In this document: positions 1 through 6,137 of the stretch, piece by piece
How the letters are laid out: each line of letters starts with the position of its first letter
Position numbering within the stretch: the first letter of the stretch is position 1
Assembly (NCBI GenBank): GCA_900551225.1
Contig: URUZ01000318.1
Location: 1 to 7,294 of the forward strand
Length of the DNA: 7,294 nucleotides
From: an uncultured Clostridium sp.
GTDB lineage: Bacteria; Bacillota; Clostridia; Lachnospirales; Lachnospiraceae
Direction of reading: 5' to 3'
The notes under the pieces: model-generated
The model's database searches: none
What the model saw: only the letters and a program-made list of their open reading frames with translations
Told to the model about the DNA's origin: nothing
Program-made: the position numbers and the translations under genes

Positions 1-31
1 CCACTGGCACTTAGTGACGTTTTTTATGCTC

Positions 32-60
32 AATGCCTGCTCTTCACAAAAAGAGGCATT
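32..60. promoter_or_regulatory. Inverted repeat, putative operator over the tetR promoter
   Basis: The arms AATGCCT (32-38) and AGGCATT (54-60) are perfect 7-base inverted repeats separated by 15 bases. The repeat covers the -35 box and part of the spacer of the promoter that reads into the TetR-family gene. TetR-family repressors commonly bind such dyads and repress their own gene, so autoregulation is the natural inference. There is no T-tract after the dyad, which argues against a terminator. Whether this protein is the one that binds here is not shown by the sequence. Confidence 0.45.
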
Positions 61-71
61 ACTGCTATAAT
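43..71 (+). promoter_or_regulatory. Sigma-A type promoter of the TetR-family gene
   Basis: The -35 box is TTCACA (43-48, five of six matches to TTGACA). A 17-base spacer leads to a perfect TATAAT (66-71), preceded by an extended -10 TG (63-64). Transcription should start near 78, giving a leader of about 35 bases before the ATG at 113. This is the best consensus promoter in the window. Confidence 0.75.
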
Positions 72-112
72 TAAATACTGTAATAATAATTTAACGGAAA
101 GCGGGAAATCAT

Positions 113-745
113 ATGAGCCTTCGCCAGAAAGAAAAAACGGAAATGACCCATCAGGAGATCAAGTCTGCGGCCCTGCGGCTTTTTTTTGAAAAGGGTTATA
201 AAAATACAAGTGTACATGATATTGTCACGGAATCCGGTTATTCTATAGGTTCCTTTTACAATCACTATAAGACTAAGCGGGACGTGCTGGCTGAAATCTG
301 GAATGAGCACGCCGTGGCCTTCATCAGCCACTCCATAGAGGAGATCAAGGCCATCCGGACGCCCCGGGAGCTGGCGGACTATCTCATCGACAATTCCAAT
401 GCCTTCGACCAGGATGAGAAGACCAACCGCCTGGCGGAGGCTGCCCAGGAAGACCTGGTGACCGTGGGAAAAAACTATGAAATAGTCAAGGAAGTATCCC
501 AGCGCTATTTAAAACAAATAGCCGCCCTGCTGGAGCAGTTTTGCCCCAATACGGACAAGACCATCCTTTTGTCCCATGCCAGCATACTGGACGCCATTCA
601 GTATTCCCACTCAGAGGTGACGCGCAAAAAGGTGGGTTACCTCTTCCAGGATGAGACAGTGAAGCATGATATCCTGATCCTCATTGACCGTTGGATTCAG
701 GAGGATGGGCAGTTGGGGCTGGATGTGCAATTGAAAAATGAATAA
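113..745 (+). CDS. TetR/AcrR-family transcriptional regulator
   Basis: This 210-residue protein has the size and layout of a TetR-family one-component repressor. The N-terminal helix-turn-helix domain spans about residues 12-60. Its conserved core is visible at residues 33-59, with the stretch SGYSIGSFYNHYKTKRDVL ending the domain, close to the usual G-x-FYxHFxxKxxL signature. The remaining 150 residues are helical and variable and would form the ligand and dimerisation domain; they point to no particular ligand. The start at ATG 113 fits the promoter just upstream, but its ribosome binding site is weak. Met11 (ATG at 143) is an alternative start that would still keep the whole DNA-binding domain. 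The gene converges on aguR and nothing ties it to agmatine metabolism. Its targets could be itself, through the dyad at 32-60, or genes left of the window. Family assignment is firm; function is unknown. Confidence 0.9.
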   Translation: MSLRQKEKTEMTHQEIKSAALRLFFEKGYKNTSVHDIVTESGYSIGSFYNHYKTKRDVLAEIWNEHAVAFISHSIEEIKAIRTPRELADYLIDNSNAFDQDEKTNRLAEAAQEDLVTVGKNYEIVKEVSQRYLKQIAALLEQFCPNTDKTILLSHASILDAIQYSHSEVTRKKVGYLFQDETVKHDILILIDRWIQEDGQLGLDVQLKNE

Positions 746-832
746 ATTCACAAACTGAATGAGTTCACTTTTAGAATATATTTATTTTCTGGAAATGTCA
801 AGAATTTATCAATATTTTGCTTAGGGAAATTG

Positions 833-872
833 GCACTTTTGTCAGTTTAGACAATTTGTGGTGCTGTTTTTT
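833..872 (+). terminator. Weak candidate terminator after the TetR-family gene
   Basis: An inner stem TTGTC/GACAA (839-843 with 850-854) closes a six-base loop. An outer GCAC/GTGC stem (833-836 with 861-864) lies beyond an asymmetric internal loop, and six T residues follow (867-872). The stem is interrupted and AT-rich, so its efficiency is doubtful. The rest of 746-930 is AT-rich and shows no ORF or other clear signal. Confidence 0.35.
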
Positions 873-930
873 GTACTAATTTTAATACTGAAAGGGAATT
901 TTTGGAGAATAACTGCCGGAAGAAAAGTAG

Positions 931-966
931 AGACATGCCGCAATCATAACCACGGCATGTCTTTTT
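931..966. terminator. Strong hairpin terminator shared by the convergent tetR and aguR genes
   Basis: AGACATGCCG (931-940) and CGGCATGTCT (953-962) form a perfect 10-base-pair stem with a 12-base loop. On the + strand a run of T follows directly (962-966), as in a Rho-independent terminator for the tetR transcript. On the - strand the hairpin is followed by a C/T-rich stretch that includes TTTT, so it can also end aguR. The aguR stop codon (944-946) lies in the loop, and the last aguR codons form one arm. Confidence 0.8.
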
Positions 967-2119
967 GATATTCATAATAGATTTTTAAGAGCTGGCTGCG
1001 CTTGGTCACATTGACCTTCTGGAAAATGTTGTGGACGTGGGTTTTTACGGTCCCAATGGAGATGTACAGCGCATCGCTGATCTCCTGATTGTTCCTGTCC
1101 ATCAGCAGAACCCGGAGAATATCCTGTTCCCTTGAGGTCAGCTGGTAGTGGTTGACGAAGTGAAGGAATGCGGTGTTGGCGGACTCCGGCTGCGGGGCGG
1201 CCGTCCCGGCAGCCGGTCCGTTAACTCCGGCCCCGGAAGCCATCGGCGCGGCCATGTCAGCCGCTGCGGCCGTCCCGGATATCCCAGACCTCCCCGTTAC
1301 AGATCCGACTGCCATCTGCACCGCAGTATCGTTTTGCCCGGCTGCCGGCTCCGGCACCACCTGCCCAGCCGTCTCACCAGTCCTCCCGCTTTCCATCTCA
1401 TCCCCCGCCCCGCATTCATCCGCCCCGGTTTCCACCTGGGGAACCTGGATCTCCCTGGTCAGATACCGGATGGCATAGAAGGAATAGATGATGCTGAGCA
1501 CATCCTCAGATACGCTCCGGTTATTGATCTTCACCAGAATATCCGAGTACACATCAAAGGAGAAGATGACAACCGTATCTTCCAGCAGGATCAGCAGGGA
1601 GAAGACCAAGGTGATCCAGAGCAGCATCCGGTAGGAGGACATCTCCTGATCCAAAGCGTCAGGGTGCTTTTTGAGATACACAAGTCCGCTGAGGCTTAAG
1701 TAGAGTGTAAACAGCTGGGCCGGAAGATAGTATAGCCAGACCTTCAGCGCCCCGTTTCCCGCAAGGGGGATGAACAGCAGGCTGAGGCCCAGTATGACCA
1801 GGGCCCAGATGTCCCTGACCTGGCGGCGGCCTGTCAGCACCAGCCATTGGATAGTGGCCAGGCAGAAGTTGGTGGTCAGGAATATCAGCGTCTTAAATGC
1901 AGGCACGCTCATGAACTGCAGGTCGTAGTGCATGGAGAACCCGTCCAGGAACTCCGTCATGTAGATAATCACATTGTCAAAGATATAAAATAAGAAAAGA
2001 ACTGCCATGGCCGCGAACAGCGGCCTTTTTTTCTGCCGGTAATTGAATACGGAAAATGTAAGCACAACGGTATAGAGTACGATGAGAAAAATGTTGTAGA
2101 TGAAGATTGGTATCTGCAT
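944..2119 (-). CDS. aguR: Membrane-bound LuxR-family regulator, AguR-like activator of the agmatine operon
   Basis: The 391-residue protein has three parts. The first 221 residues contain about seven hydrophobic helices, near 4-24, 34-53, 73-95, 102-120, 126-148, 164-187 and 205-221. A linker at about 226-316 is rich in Ala, Gly, Pro and Thr. The C-terminus (about 325-388) is a LuxR/GerE-type helix-turn-helix, with LTSREQDILRVLL leading into the recognition helix around SIGTVKTHVHNIFQKV. An odd helix number would place the DNA-binding domain in the cytoplasm if the N-terminus is outside. This matches the known AguR type of lactic acid bacteria, a one-component membrane sensor that activates aguBDAC in response to agmatine. 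The start is set by GGAGGT (complement of 2125-2130) six bases before the ATG. The gene is divergent from aguB, which supports a local role. The long linker looks unusual. The agmatine-sensing role is inferred from context and domain layout. Confidence 0.85.
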   Translation of the reverse strand: MQIPIFIYNIFLIVLYTVVLTFSVFNYRQKKRPLFAAMAVLFLFYIFDNVIIYMTEFLDGFSMHYDLQFMSVPAFKTLIFLTTNFCLATIQWLVLTGRRQVRDIWALVILGLSLLFIPLAGNGALKVWLYYLPAQLFTLYLSLSGLVYLKKHPDALDQEMSSYRMLLWITLVFSLLILLEDTVVIFSFDVYSDILVKINNRSVSEDVLSIIYSFYAIRYLTREIQVPQVETGADECGAGDEMESGRTGETAGQVVPEPAAGQNDTAVQMAVGSVTGRSGISGTAAAADMAAPMASGAGVNGPAAGTAAPQPESANTAFLHFVNHYQLTSREQDILRVLLMDRNNQEISDALYISIGTVKTHVHNIFQKVNVTKRSQLLKIYYEYQKDMPWL

Positions 2120-2184
2120 GGGTTACCTCCGTTTGCCTGCCGTGGACAAAACCAGCGTTTCTGCTGCCCTCCGGCGGTATATAA

Positions 2185-2213
2185 AATATAACAAATTATC
2201 GAAAAGATGGCAA
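2185..2213 (-). promoter_or_regulatory. Sigma-A type promoter of aguR
   Basis: Read on the - strand, TTGCCA (2208-2213) lies 17 bases before TATATT (2185-2190), each matching consensus at five of six positions. Transcription would begin near 2178, leaving a leader of roughly 58 bases before the aguR start. The good match suggests constitutive low to moderate expression, as expected for a sensor gene. Confidence 0.65.
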
Positions 2214-2245
2214 ATAGATTATTTTCCCCCAGGGCTGAAAAACTG

Positions 2246-2307
2246 TGCATATTGCATAAAAAGTTTAGGAGAGTTTAGAGAGATTATGACAAAAGTTTGA
2301 ATAAAAT
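2246..2307 (+). promoter_or_regulatory. Probable activator-dependent promoter of aguBDAC with candidate AguR sites
   Basis: The -10 candidate TAAAAT (2302-2307) matches five of six consensus positions, but the expected -35 region around 2279-2284 is poor, as is typical when an activator is needed. GTTTAG occurs at 2263-2268 and again at 2273-2278, ten bases later, and GTTTGA follows at 2295-2300, 22 bases further. The spacing is close to one and two helical turns. With a start near 2314, the GTTTAG pair would be centred near -43, the usual place for a class II activator. A second symmetric element, TGCA-TAT-TGCA, lies at 2246-2256. The binding protein is inferred to be the divergent AguR-like regulator. 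No convincing catabolite-repression (cre) site was seen in the intergenic region. Confidence 0.4.
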
Positions 2308-2451
2308 CAACCGTCCGGCGGACGGACAGGGGTGGTTTTCTCAACCTGGGAATCTATCTCCAGGCTGATTTTAAACCCGGCCGGCCTGGGCTAAGATATG
2401 GTCATAAGGCGCCGGGCCGGACACAGACATAAAGCCGCAGCACCGGTCCGG
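2302..2451 (+). promoter_or_regulatory. Structured GC-rich leader region ahead of aguB
   Basis: Several helices can be drawn by eye. TAAAATCA (2302-2309) pairs perfectly with TGATTTTA (2366-2373) and encloses two hairpins: CCGTCC/GGACGG (2311-2316 with 2320-2325) and CCTGG/CCAGG (2345-2349 with 2360-2364). Downstream are CCCGG/CTGGG (2376-2380 with 2386-2390, one wobble pair) and CCGGGCCGG/CCGGTCCGG (2412-2420 with 2443-2451, one wobble pair). Repeated CCGG and CCTGGG blocks allow alternative pairings. The 2342-2372 hairpin followed by TTTT resembles a weak terminator and competes for two bases of the outer stem. I recognise no known riboswitch class. If transcription starts near 2314, the outer stem cannot form in RNA. 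Confidence 0.4.
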
Positions 2452-2454
2452 TAA
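2398..2454 (+). CDS. Possible 18-codon Arg-rich leader peptide
   Basis: An ATG at 2398 opens a short frame encoding MVIRRRAGHRHKAAAPVR and stopping at TAA 2452-2454. Five of its 18 residues are Arg, read from AGG, CGC, CGG, AGA and CGG. The 2412-2420/2443-2451 hairpin lies wholly inside this frame and ends at the stop codon, 33 bases before aguB. That geometry resembles a translation-coupled attenuator. Against it, there is no good ribosome binding site (only GGG at 2388-2390), and GC-rich CCGG repeats produce Arg codons by chance. This entry is speculative. Confidence 0.18.
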   Translation: MVIRRRAGHRHKAAAPVR

Positions 2455-2487
2455 AACAAAAAACTATATTATGAGGAGGACAAAAAC

Positions 2488-3504
2488 ATGTCAGTAAAAG
2501 ATTTCATCGACACAAATGAATTTACCAAGGAGGAGCTGTTATCCATCGTCAACCTTTCCTTAAAGATCAAGAGATGTATCAAGGCGGGTTACTATCCACA
2601 ATTATTAAAGAACAAATCCTTAGGAATGATTTTCCAGCAGTCATCCACCAGAACCAGGGTTTCCTTTGAGACCGCCATGGCGCAGCTGGGAGGCCATGCC
2701 CAGTATCTTGCACCCGGACAGATCCAGCTGGGAGGCCATGAGACAATAGAAGATACCAGCGCAGTGCTTTCCCGCCTGGTGGACATCCTGATGGCACGTG
2801 TGGACCGCCACAAGAGCGTGGTTGATCTGGCTAAGAACGCTACTATTCCGGTAATCAACGGAATGTCCGATTACAACCATCCCACCCAGGAGCTGGGCGA
2901 CCTGTGCACAATGATCGAGCATTTGCCGGTAGGCAAGAAGATGGAGGACTGCAAGGTGGTATTCGTTGGGGATGCTACCCAGGTATGCGCTTCCTTAATG
3001 TTCATCACCACCAAGATGGGTATGAATTTCGTACACTTCGGACCCAAGGGCTACCAGTTAAATGAGAACCACAGAGCCATTGCAGAGGCAAACTGCAAGG
3101 TATCCGGCGGCACCTGGATGGTTACGGACAATGAGGATGAGGCCTTAAAGGATGCAGACTTCGTATATACAGACGTATGGTATGGCCTGTATGACGCAGA
3201 GCTCTCCGAGGAGCAGAGACTGGCGATCTTCTATCCCAAATACCAGGTAAGCCCAGCCATGATGGCAAAAGCGGCTCCCCACGTGAAATTCATGCACTGC
3301 CTGCCAGCTTCCAGAGGGGAAGAGGTTGTAAATGAAGTGATTGACGCCGACTATTCTGTTGTGTTTGACGAGGCTGAGAACCGCCTGACCGCTATGAGAG
3401 GCCTGCTGGTACATTTCCTGAACCAGGCTGAGAAGAAGGTCTGCGAGGAAGAGAAGGCCAACGCAAAGGCAGATCTGGAAGTATTCTTAAAGAAAGCACT
3501 GTAA
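2488..3504 (+). CDS. aguB: Putrescine carbamoyltransferase
   Basis: This cytosolic enzyme catalyses, in the catabolic direction, phosphorolysis of N-carbamoylputrescine to putrescine and carbamoyl phosphate. The 338-residue protein shows the transcarbamylase carbamoyl-phosphate motif STRTR (53-57), HPTQ (131-134) and HCLP (270-273). What separates it from ornithine carbamoyltransferase is the second-substrate loop: where OTCs carry DVWxSMG, this protein reads DVWYGLY (229-235), the form known from putrescine enzymes. It also has a charged helical C-terminal tail (about 314-338) of the kind that stabilises the trimer in the characterised Enterococcus enzyme. Its length is typical. The start is fixed by a strong AGGAGG (2474-2479) eight bases upstream. 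It is the first gene of the operon and lies divergent from aguR. Confusion with OTC or ygeW/knotted transcarbamylases is unlikely given the loop and the neighbours. Confidence 0.95.
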   Translation: MSVKDFIDTNEFTKEELLSIVNLSLKIKRCIKAGYYPQLLKNKSLGMIFQQSSTRTRVSFETAMAQLGGHAQYLAPGQIQLGGHETIEDTSAVLSRLVDILMARVDRHKSVVDLAKNATIPVINGMSDYNHPTQELGDLCTMIEHLPVGKKMEDCKVVFVGDATQVCASLMFITTKMGMNFVHFGPKGYQLNENHRAIAEANCKVSGGTWMVTDNEDEALKDADFVYTDVWYGLYDAELSEEQRLAIFYPKYQVSPAMMAKAAPHVKFMHCLPASRGEEVVNEVIDADYSVVFDEAENRLTAMRGLLVHFLNQAEKKVCEEEKANAKADLEVFLKKAL

Positions 3505-3531
3505 GCACAGTTCAAGAAGGGGGCTTAACAA

Positions 3532-4935
3532 ATGGCTGAATCACAAGGTAAGAAAAAATTTAAACTCTTTGACGCGATCCTGTCCGTGATCTGCGTGGTA
3601 TTCGTGGCAGAGGCAGCGGCGCCGGTGGCCGCGATAGGAAATTCCCAGTATTTCTGGTGGATATTCCTCATGCTCACCTTCCTGCTGCCCTACGGGCTGA
3701 TCGCCTCGGAGCTGGGCACCACCTACGATGGGGACGGCGGCCTCTACGACTGGGTGAGAAAGGCCTTCGGCGCGAAATGGGGCACCAGGGTCTCATGGTA
3801 TTACTGGATCAACTTCCCCCTGTGGATGGCATCCCTGGCGGTTATGTGCCCGGAAATGCTGTCAATCATCATCGGCCAGCCCATTGGCCTGGTTCCATCC
3901 CTGATCATTGAGCTGCTGTTTATCTGGGTGATTGTGGCAATCAGCTTCTTCCCCGTATGCGACAGCGTGTGGATTCTCAACGGAGCCGCCATGATCAAGG
4001 TGCTGCTGGCGGTAATCGTGGGCGGACTCGGAATCTACGGCGCAGTGACCCACGGCGTGGCCAATGAGTACACGGTGGCCTCCCTGCTGCCCTCCTTCGA
4101 CGCCAAGAGCCTGTCATTTATATCCGTTATTTTATTTAACTTCCTGGGCTTTGAGGTGGTGTGTACCTTTGCGGGAGACATGGAGAACCCCAAGAAGCAG
4201 ATTCCCCAGGCAATCGTGTCGGGCGGCCTTGTGATTGCAGCCATTTACATATTCTCCGCATTCGGAATCGGCGTGGCCATTCCCACAGCGGAGGTCAGCA
4301 CCAGCAGCGGCCTGATTGACAGCCTTCAGCTGCTCACCGGGAAAACCGGGGGGTTATTCATCTCCATCATGGCTATCCTGTTTATCCTGACGCTGTTCGG
4401 CAACATGATCTCCTGGTCCCTGGGAGTCAACAATGTGGCCAGCTATGCGGCGGAGCAGGGCGACATGCCCAAAGTATTTGCCAAAAAGAGCGGTAAGAAT
4501 GATATGCCGGTGGGCGCTGCCGTGATGAACGGCATCGTGGCCAGCGTGGTGGTGGTAATCGCCCCCATTCTGCCCAACCAGGATCTGTTCTGGAGCTTTT
4601 TCGCCCTGAACCTGGTAATGTTCCTGTTGGCATACCTGCCTGTGTTCCCGGCATTTATCAAGCTGCGGACCATTGACCCGGAGACGGAGCGCCCCTTCAA
4701 GGTAGGCGGAAGCCCAGCATTTTTGAAGGTGCTGGCAGCCCTTCCCATGATTATGATCGTGGTATCCCTGATCTTTATCGCAGTACCCATGAGCTTTGAT
4801 CCCCAGACCTTAAACGAGGTCCTGCCCATCACAATCGGTTCCGTCGTATTCTTTGCGGTAGGAGAGATTCTGGCAGCCGGAAAAGGCAAACGTGTTGAAA
4901 AAGCGGGCAGTATCAAGAAAGCAGCCCAGCTGTAA
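3532..4935 (+). CDS. aguD: Agmatine/putrescine antiporter (APC superfamily)
   Basis: This 467-residue inner-membrane transporter belongs to the amino acid–polyamine–organocation superfamily. About twelve hydrophobic helices are visible, near residues 15-35, 40-60, 87-113, 121-141, 150-172, 194-214, 231-251, 271-298, 327-348, 351-375, 398-419 and 430-450. Helix 1 has the small-residue stretch AAAPVAAIGN, where this fold unwinds to bind substrate. The loop after helix 2 carries a YDGDGGLYDWV motif (65-75) resembling that of other permeases in the superfamily, and helix 6 has FLGFEVV. Both ends are charged and cytoplasmic. The substrate cannot be read from sequence alone. It is assigned from its position between aguB and aguA, where known clusters place the agmatine:putrescine exchanger. 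Translation starts from AAGGGGG (3517-3523), 27 bases after aguB, so it is co-transcribed with it. A general amino-acid/polyamine exchanger is the alternative. Confidence 0.9.
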   Translation: MAESQGKKKFKLFDAILSVICVVFVAEAAAPVAAIGNSQYFWWIFLMLTFLLPYGLIASELGTTYDGDGGLYDWVRKAFGAKWGTRVSWYYWINFPLWMASLAVMCPEMLSIIIGQPIGLVPSLIIELLFIWVIVAISFFPVCDSVWILNGAAMIKVLLAVIVGGLGIYGAVTHGVANEYTVASLLPSFDAKSLSFISVILFNFLGFEVVCTFAGDMENPKKQIPQAIVSGGLVIAAIYIFSAFGIGVAIPTAEVSTSSGLIDSLQLLTGKTGGLFISIMAILFILTLFGNMISWSLGVNNVASYAAEQGDMPKVFAKKSGKNDMPVGAAVMNGIVASVVVVIAPILPNQDLFWSFFALNLVMFLLAYLPVFPAFIKLRTIDPETERPFKVGGSPAFLKVLAALPMIMIVVSLIFIAVPMSFDPQTLNEVLPITIGSVVFFAVGEILAAGKGKRVEKAGSIKKAAQL

Positions 4936-4971
4936 CCCTTAATTCAAAATAGAGAGAGGAAGGTATTTCAC

Positions 4972-6063
4972 ATGAAAACATATACAACAACCCCAAAACA
5001 GGACGGCTTCAGAATGCCCGGAGAATTTGAACCCCATGACGGCTGCTGGATCATCTGGCCTGAGAGACCGGACAACTGGAGACAGGGCGCCAAGCCCGCC
5101 CAGAAGGTATTTGTGGAGGTGGCCAAAGCCATCAGCCAGTTTGAGCCGGTGACCGTGTGCGTCAGCAACGCACAGTATGACAATGCCAGAAGCCAGCTTC
5201 CCGAGGAAGTGCGTGTGGTGGAAATGTCCACCGACGACTCCTGGATCCGCGACTGCGGCCCCACCTTTGTGACCGACGGGACAGAGGTCAGAGGCGTGGA
5301 CTGGTCCTTCAACGCCTGGGGCGGCCTGGTGGACGGCCTGTACTTCCCCTGGGACAAGGACGACCACGTGGCCAGAAAGGTCTGCGATATTGAGAACAAG
5401 GACAGATACCGTCTGGACGACTTCATTCTGGAGGGCGGCTCCATCCATGTGGATGGCGAGGGCACATTGATCGTGACGGAAGAGTGCCTGCTCAGCGAGG
5501 GCAGAAACTCCCAGATGACCAAGGAAGAGATTGAAAATGTTCTGAAGGAGTACCTGAACCTGGAGAAGATCATCTGGATTCCCTACGGCATTTACAATGA
5601 CGAGACCAACGGCCATGTGGACAATATCATCCACTACATTGCCCCCGGCGAAGTGATCCTGGCCTGGACCGAGGACAAGGAAGATCCCCAGTATGACATC
5701 TGCCAGAAGGCCTATGCCGTGCTGAGCACAGAGACTGATGCCAAGGGACGCAAGCTGAAGATCCACAAGCTCATGCTGCCGAAGAACATCCTGATCACAC
5801 AGGAGGAGAGCGAGGGCGTGGATGCAGTGGACGGCACCCTTCCCCGCATGGAGGGAGACCGCCTGGCGGCTTCCTACGCTAATTTCTACATTGCAAACGG
5901 CGGCGTGGTATTCCCAATGTTCGGAGATCCCAATGACGAGCTGGCTAAAAAGACCCTGGAAGAGTGCTTCCCGGGCAGAAAAGTAGTAGGGCTTTATGCC
6001 AGGGAAATCCTGCTGGGCGGCGGTAATATCCACTGCATCACACAGCAGCAGCCCAAGGCGTAA
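4972..6063 (+). CDS. aguA: Agmatine deiminase
   Basis: This enzyme hydrolyses agmatine to N-carbamoylputrescine and ammonia in the cytoplasm. The 363-residue length is within a few residues of the Enterococcus faecalis enzyme and typical of the Porphyromonas-type peptidyl-arginine deiminase family (pentein fold). The active-site elements are all present. The nucleophile Cys355 sits in GGGNIHC (349-355), equivalent to Cys357 in E. faecalis. His215 and Asp217 lie in NGHVDN, Glu154 in LEGGS, and Asp94 in DDSWIRDCGP (88-97). Trp and Gly residues of WSFNAWGG (111-118) complete the conserved face. It lacks a signal peptide, unlike the secreted Porphyromonas peptidyl-arginine deiminase. The start is supported by AGAGGAAGG (4955-4963). 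It follows aguD after 36 bases. The longer antisense frame over this gene is a codon-bias artefact. Identity is as certain as sequence reading allows. Confidence 0.97.
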   Translation: MKTYTTTPKQDGFRMPGEFEPHDGCWIIWPERPDNWRQGAKPAQKVFVEVAKAISQFEPVTVCVSNAQYDNARSQLPEEVRVVEMSTDDSWIRDCGPTFVTDGTEVRGVDWSFNAWGGLVDGLYFPWDKDDHVARKVCDIENKDRYRLDDFILEGGSIHVDGEGTLIVTEECLLSEGRNSQMTKEEIENVLKEYLNLEKIIWIPYGIYNDETNGHVDNIIHYIAPGEVILAWTEDKEDPQYDICQKAYAVLSTETDAKGRKLKIHKLMLPKNILITQEESEGVDAVDGTLPRMEGDRLAASYANFYIANGGVVFPMFGDPNDELAKKTLEECFPGRKVVGLYAREILLGGGNIHCITQQQPKA

Positions 6064-6090
6064 ACAAAAGGATAATATGCATCGCACGAA

Positions 6091-6111
6091 AGCGGCCAAA
6101 ACAAGGCCGCT
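6091..6111 (+). other. Intercistronic hairpin between aguA and aguC
   Basis: AGCGGCC (6091-6097) and GGCCGCT (6105-6111) form a perfect GC-rich 7-base-pair stem around an A-rich loop, AAAACAA. No T-tract follows, so it is not a Rho-independent terminator. It sits 28 bases after the aguA stop and 15 bases before the aguC ribosome binding site. A hairpin there could block 3' exonuclease decay, mark a processing site, or help tune aguC relative to the upstream genes. Confidence 0.5.
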
Positions 6112-6125
6112 AAGTGCTCATAACT

Positions 6126-6131
6126 AGGAGG
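6126..6131 (+). promoter_or_regulatory. Ribosome binding site that fixes the aguC start
   Basis: A perfect AGGAGG stands six bases before the ATG at 6138. An in-frame GTG at 6114 would add eight residues but would place this site inside the coding region, with no alternative site upstream of it, so the ATG is preferred. Confidence 0.85.
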
Positions 6132-6137
6132 TTTGAT

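Noticed and set aside
8..16. CACTTAGTG as a partner of the IS-like end at 7107-7132
   Set aside because: Only about eight bases match the inverted copy, and the GCGACAGCCCC part expected at a true opposite end is absent.
1..25. Terminator of a gene to the left (CACT/AGTG followed by TTTTTT)
   Set aside because: Only four base pairs can be formed within the window, and the hairpin may be cut by the edge; this is too weak to call.
1148..1699. 183-residue open frame on the + strand
   Set aside because: It lies opposite the Ala/Gly linker of aguR. Its Arg/Pro/Gly-rich product reflects GC-rich composition, and no domain is recognisable.
2100..2300. 66-residue open frame on the + strand in the divergent region
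   Set aside because: It begins inside aguR antisense, has no ribosome binding site, and crosses both the aguR and aguB promoter elements.
2120..2487. Known riboswitch (guanidine or c-di-GMP type) in the aguB leader
   Set aside because: The conserved core motifs I know for those classes are not present in the right order; only generic GC-rich stems are seen.
2120..2487. Catabolite-repression (cre) operator
   Set aside because: No stretch matched the cre consensus well enough by eye; the nearest, around AGCGTTTCTG at 2154-2163, lacks the required TG half.
4939..6099. 386-residue open frame on the - strand, longer than aguA itself
   Set aside because: It is exactly antisense to aguA, whose catalytic motifs are all intact. 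The antisense product is a low-information sequence with no family motifs, as expected from GC-biased codons.
6114..6137. Upstream GTG start for aguC
   Set aside because: It would place the perfect AGGAGG inside the gene and add eight residues before the standard carbamate kinase N-terminus.
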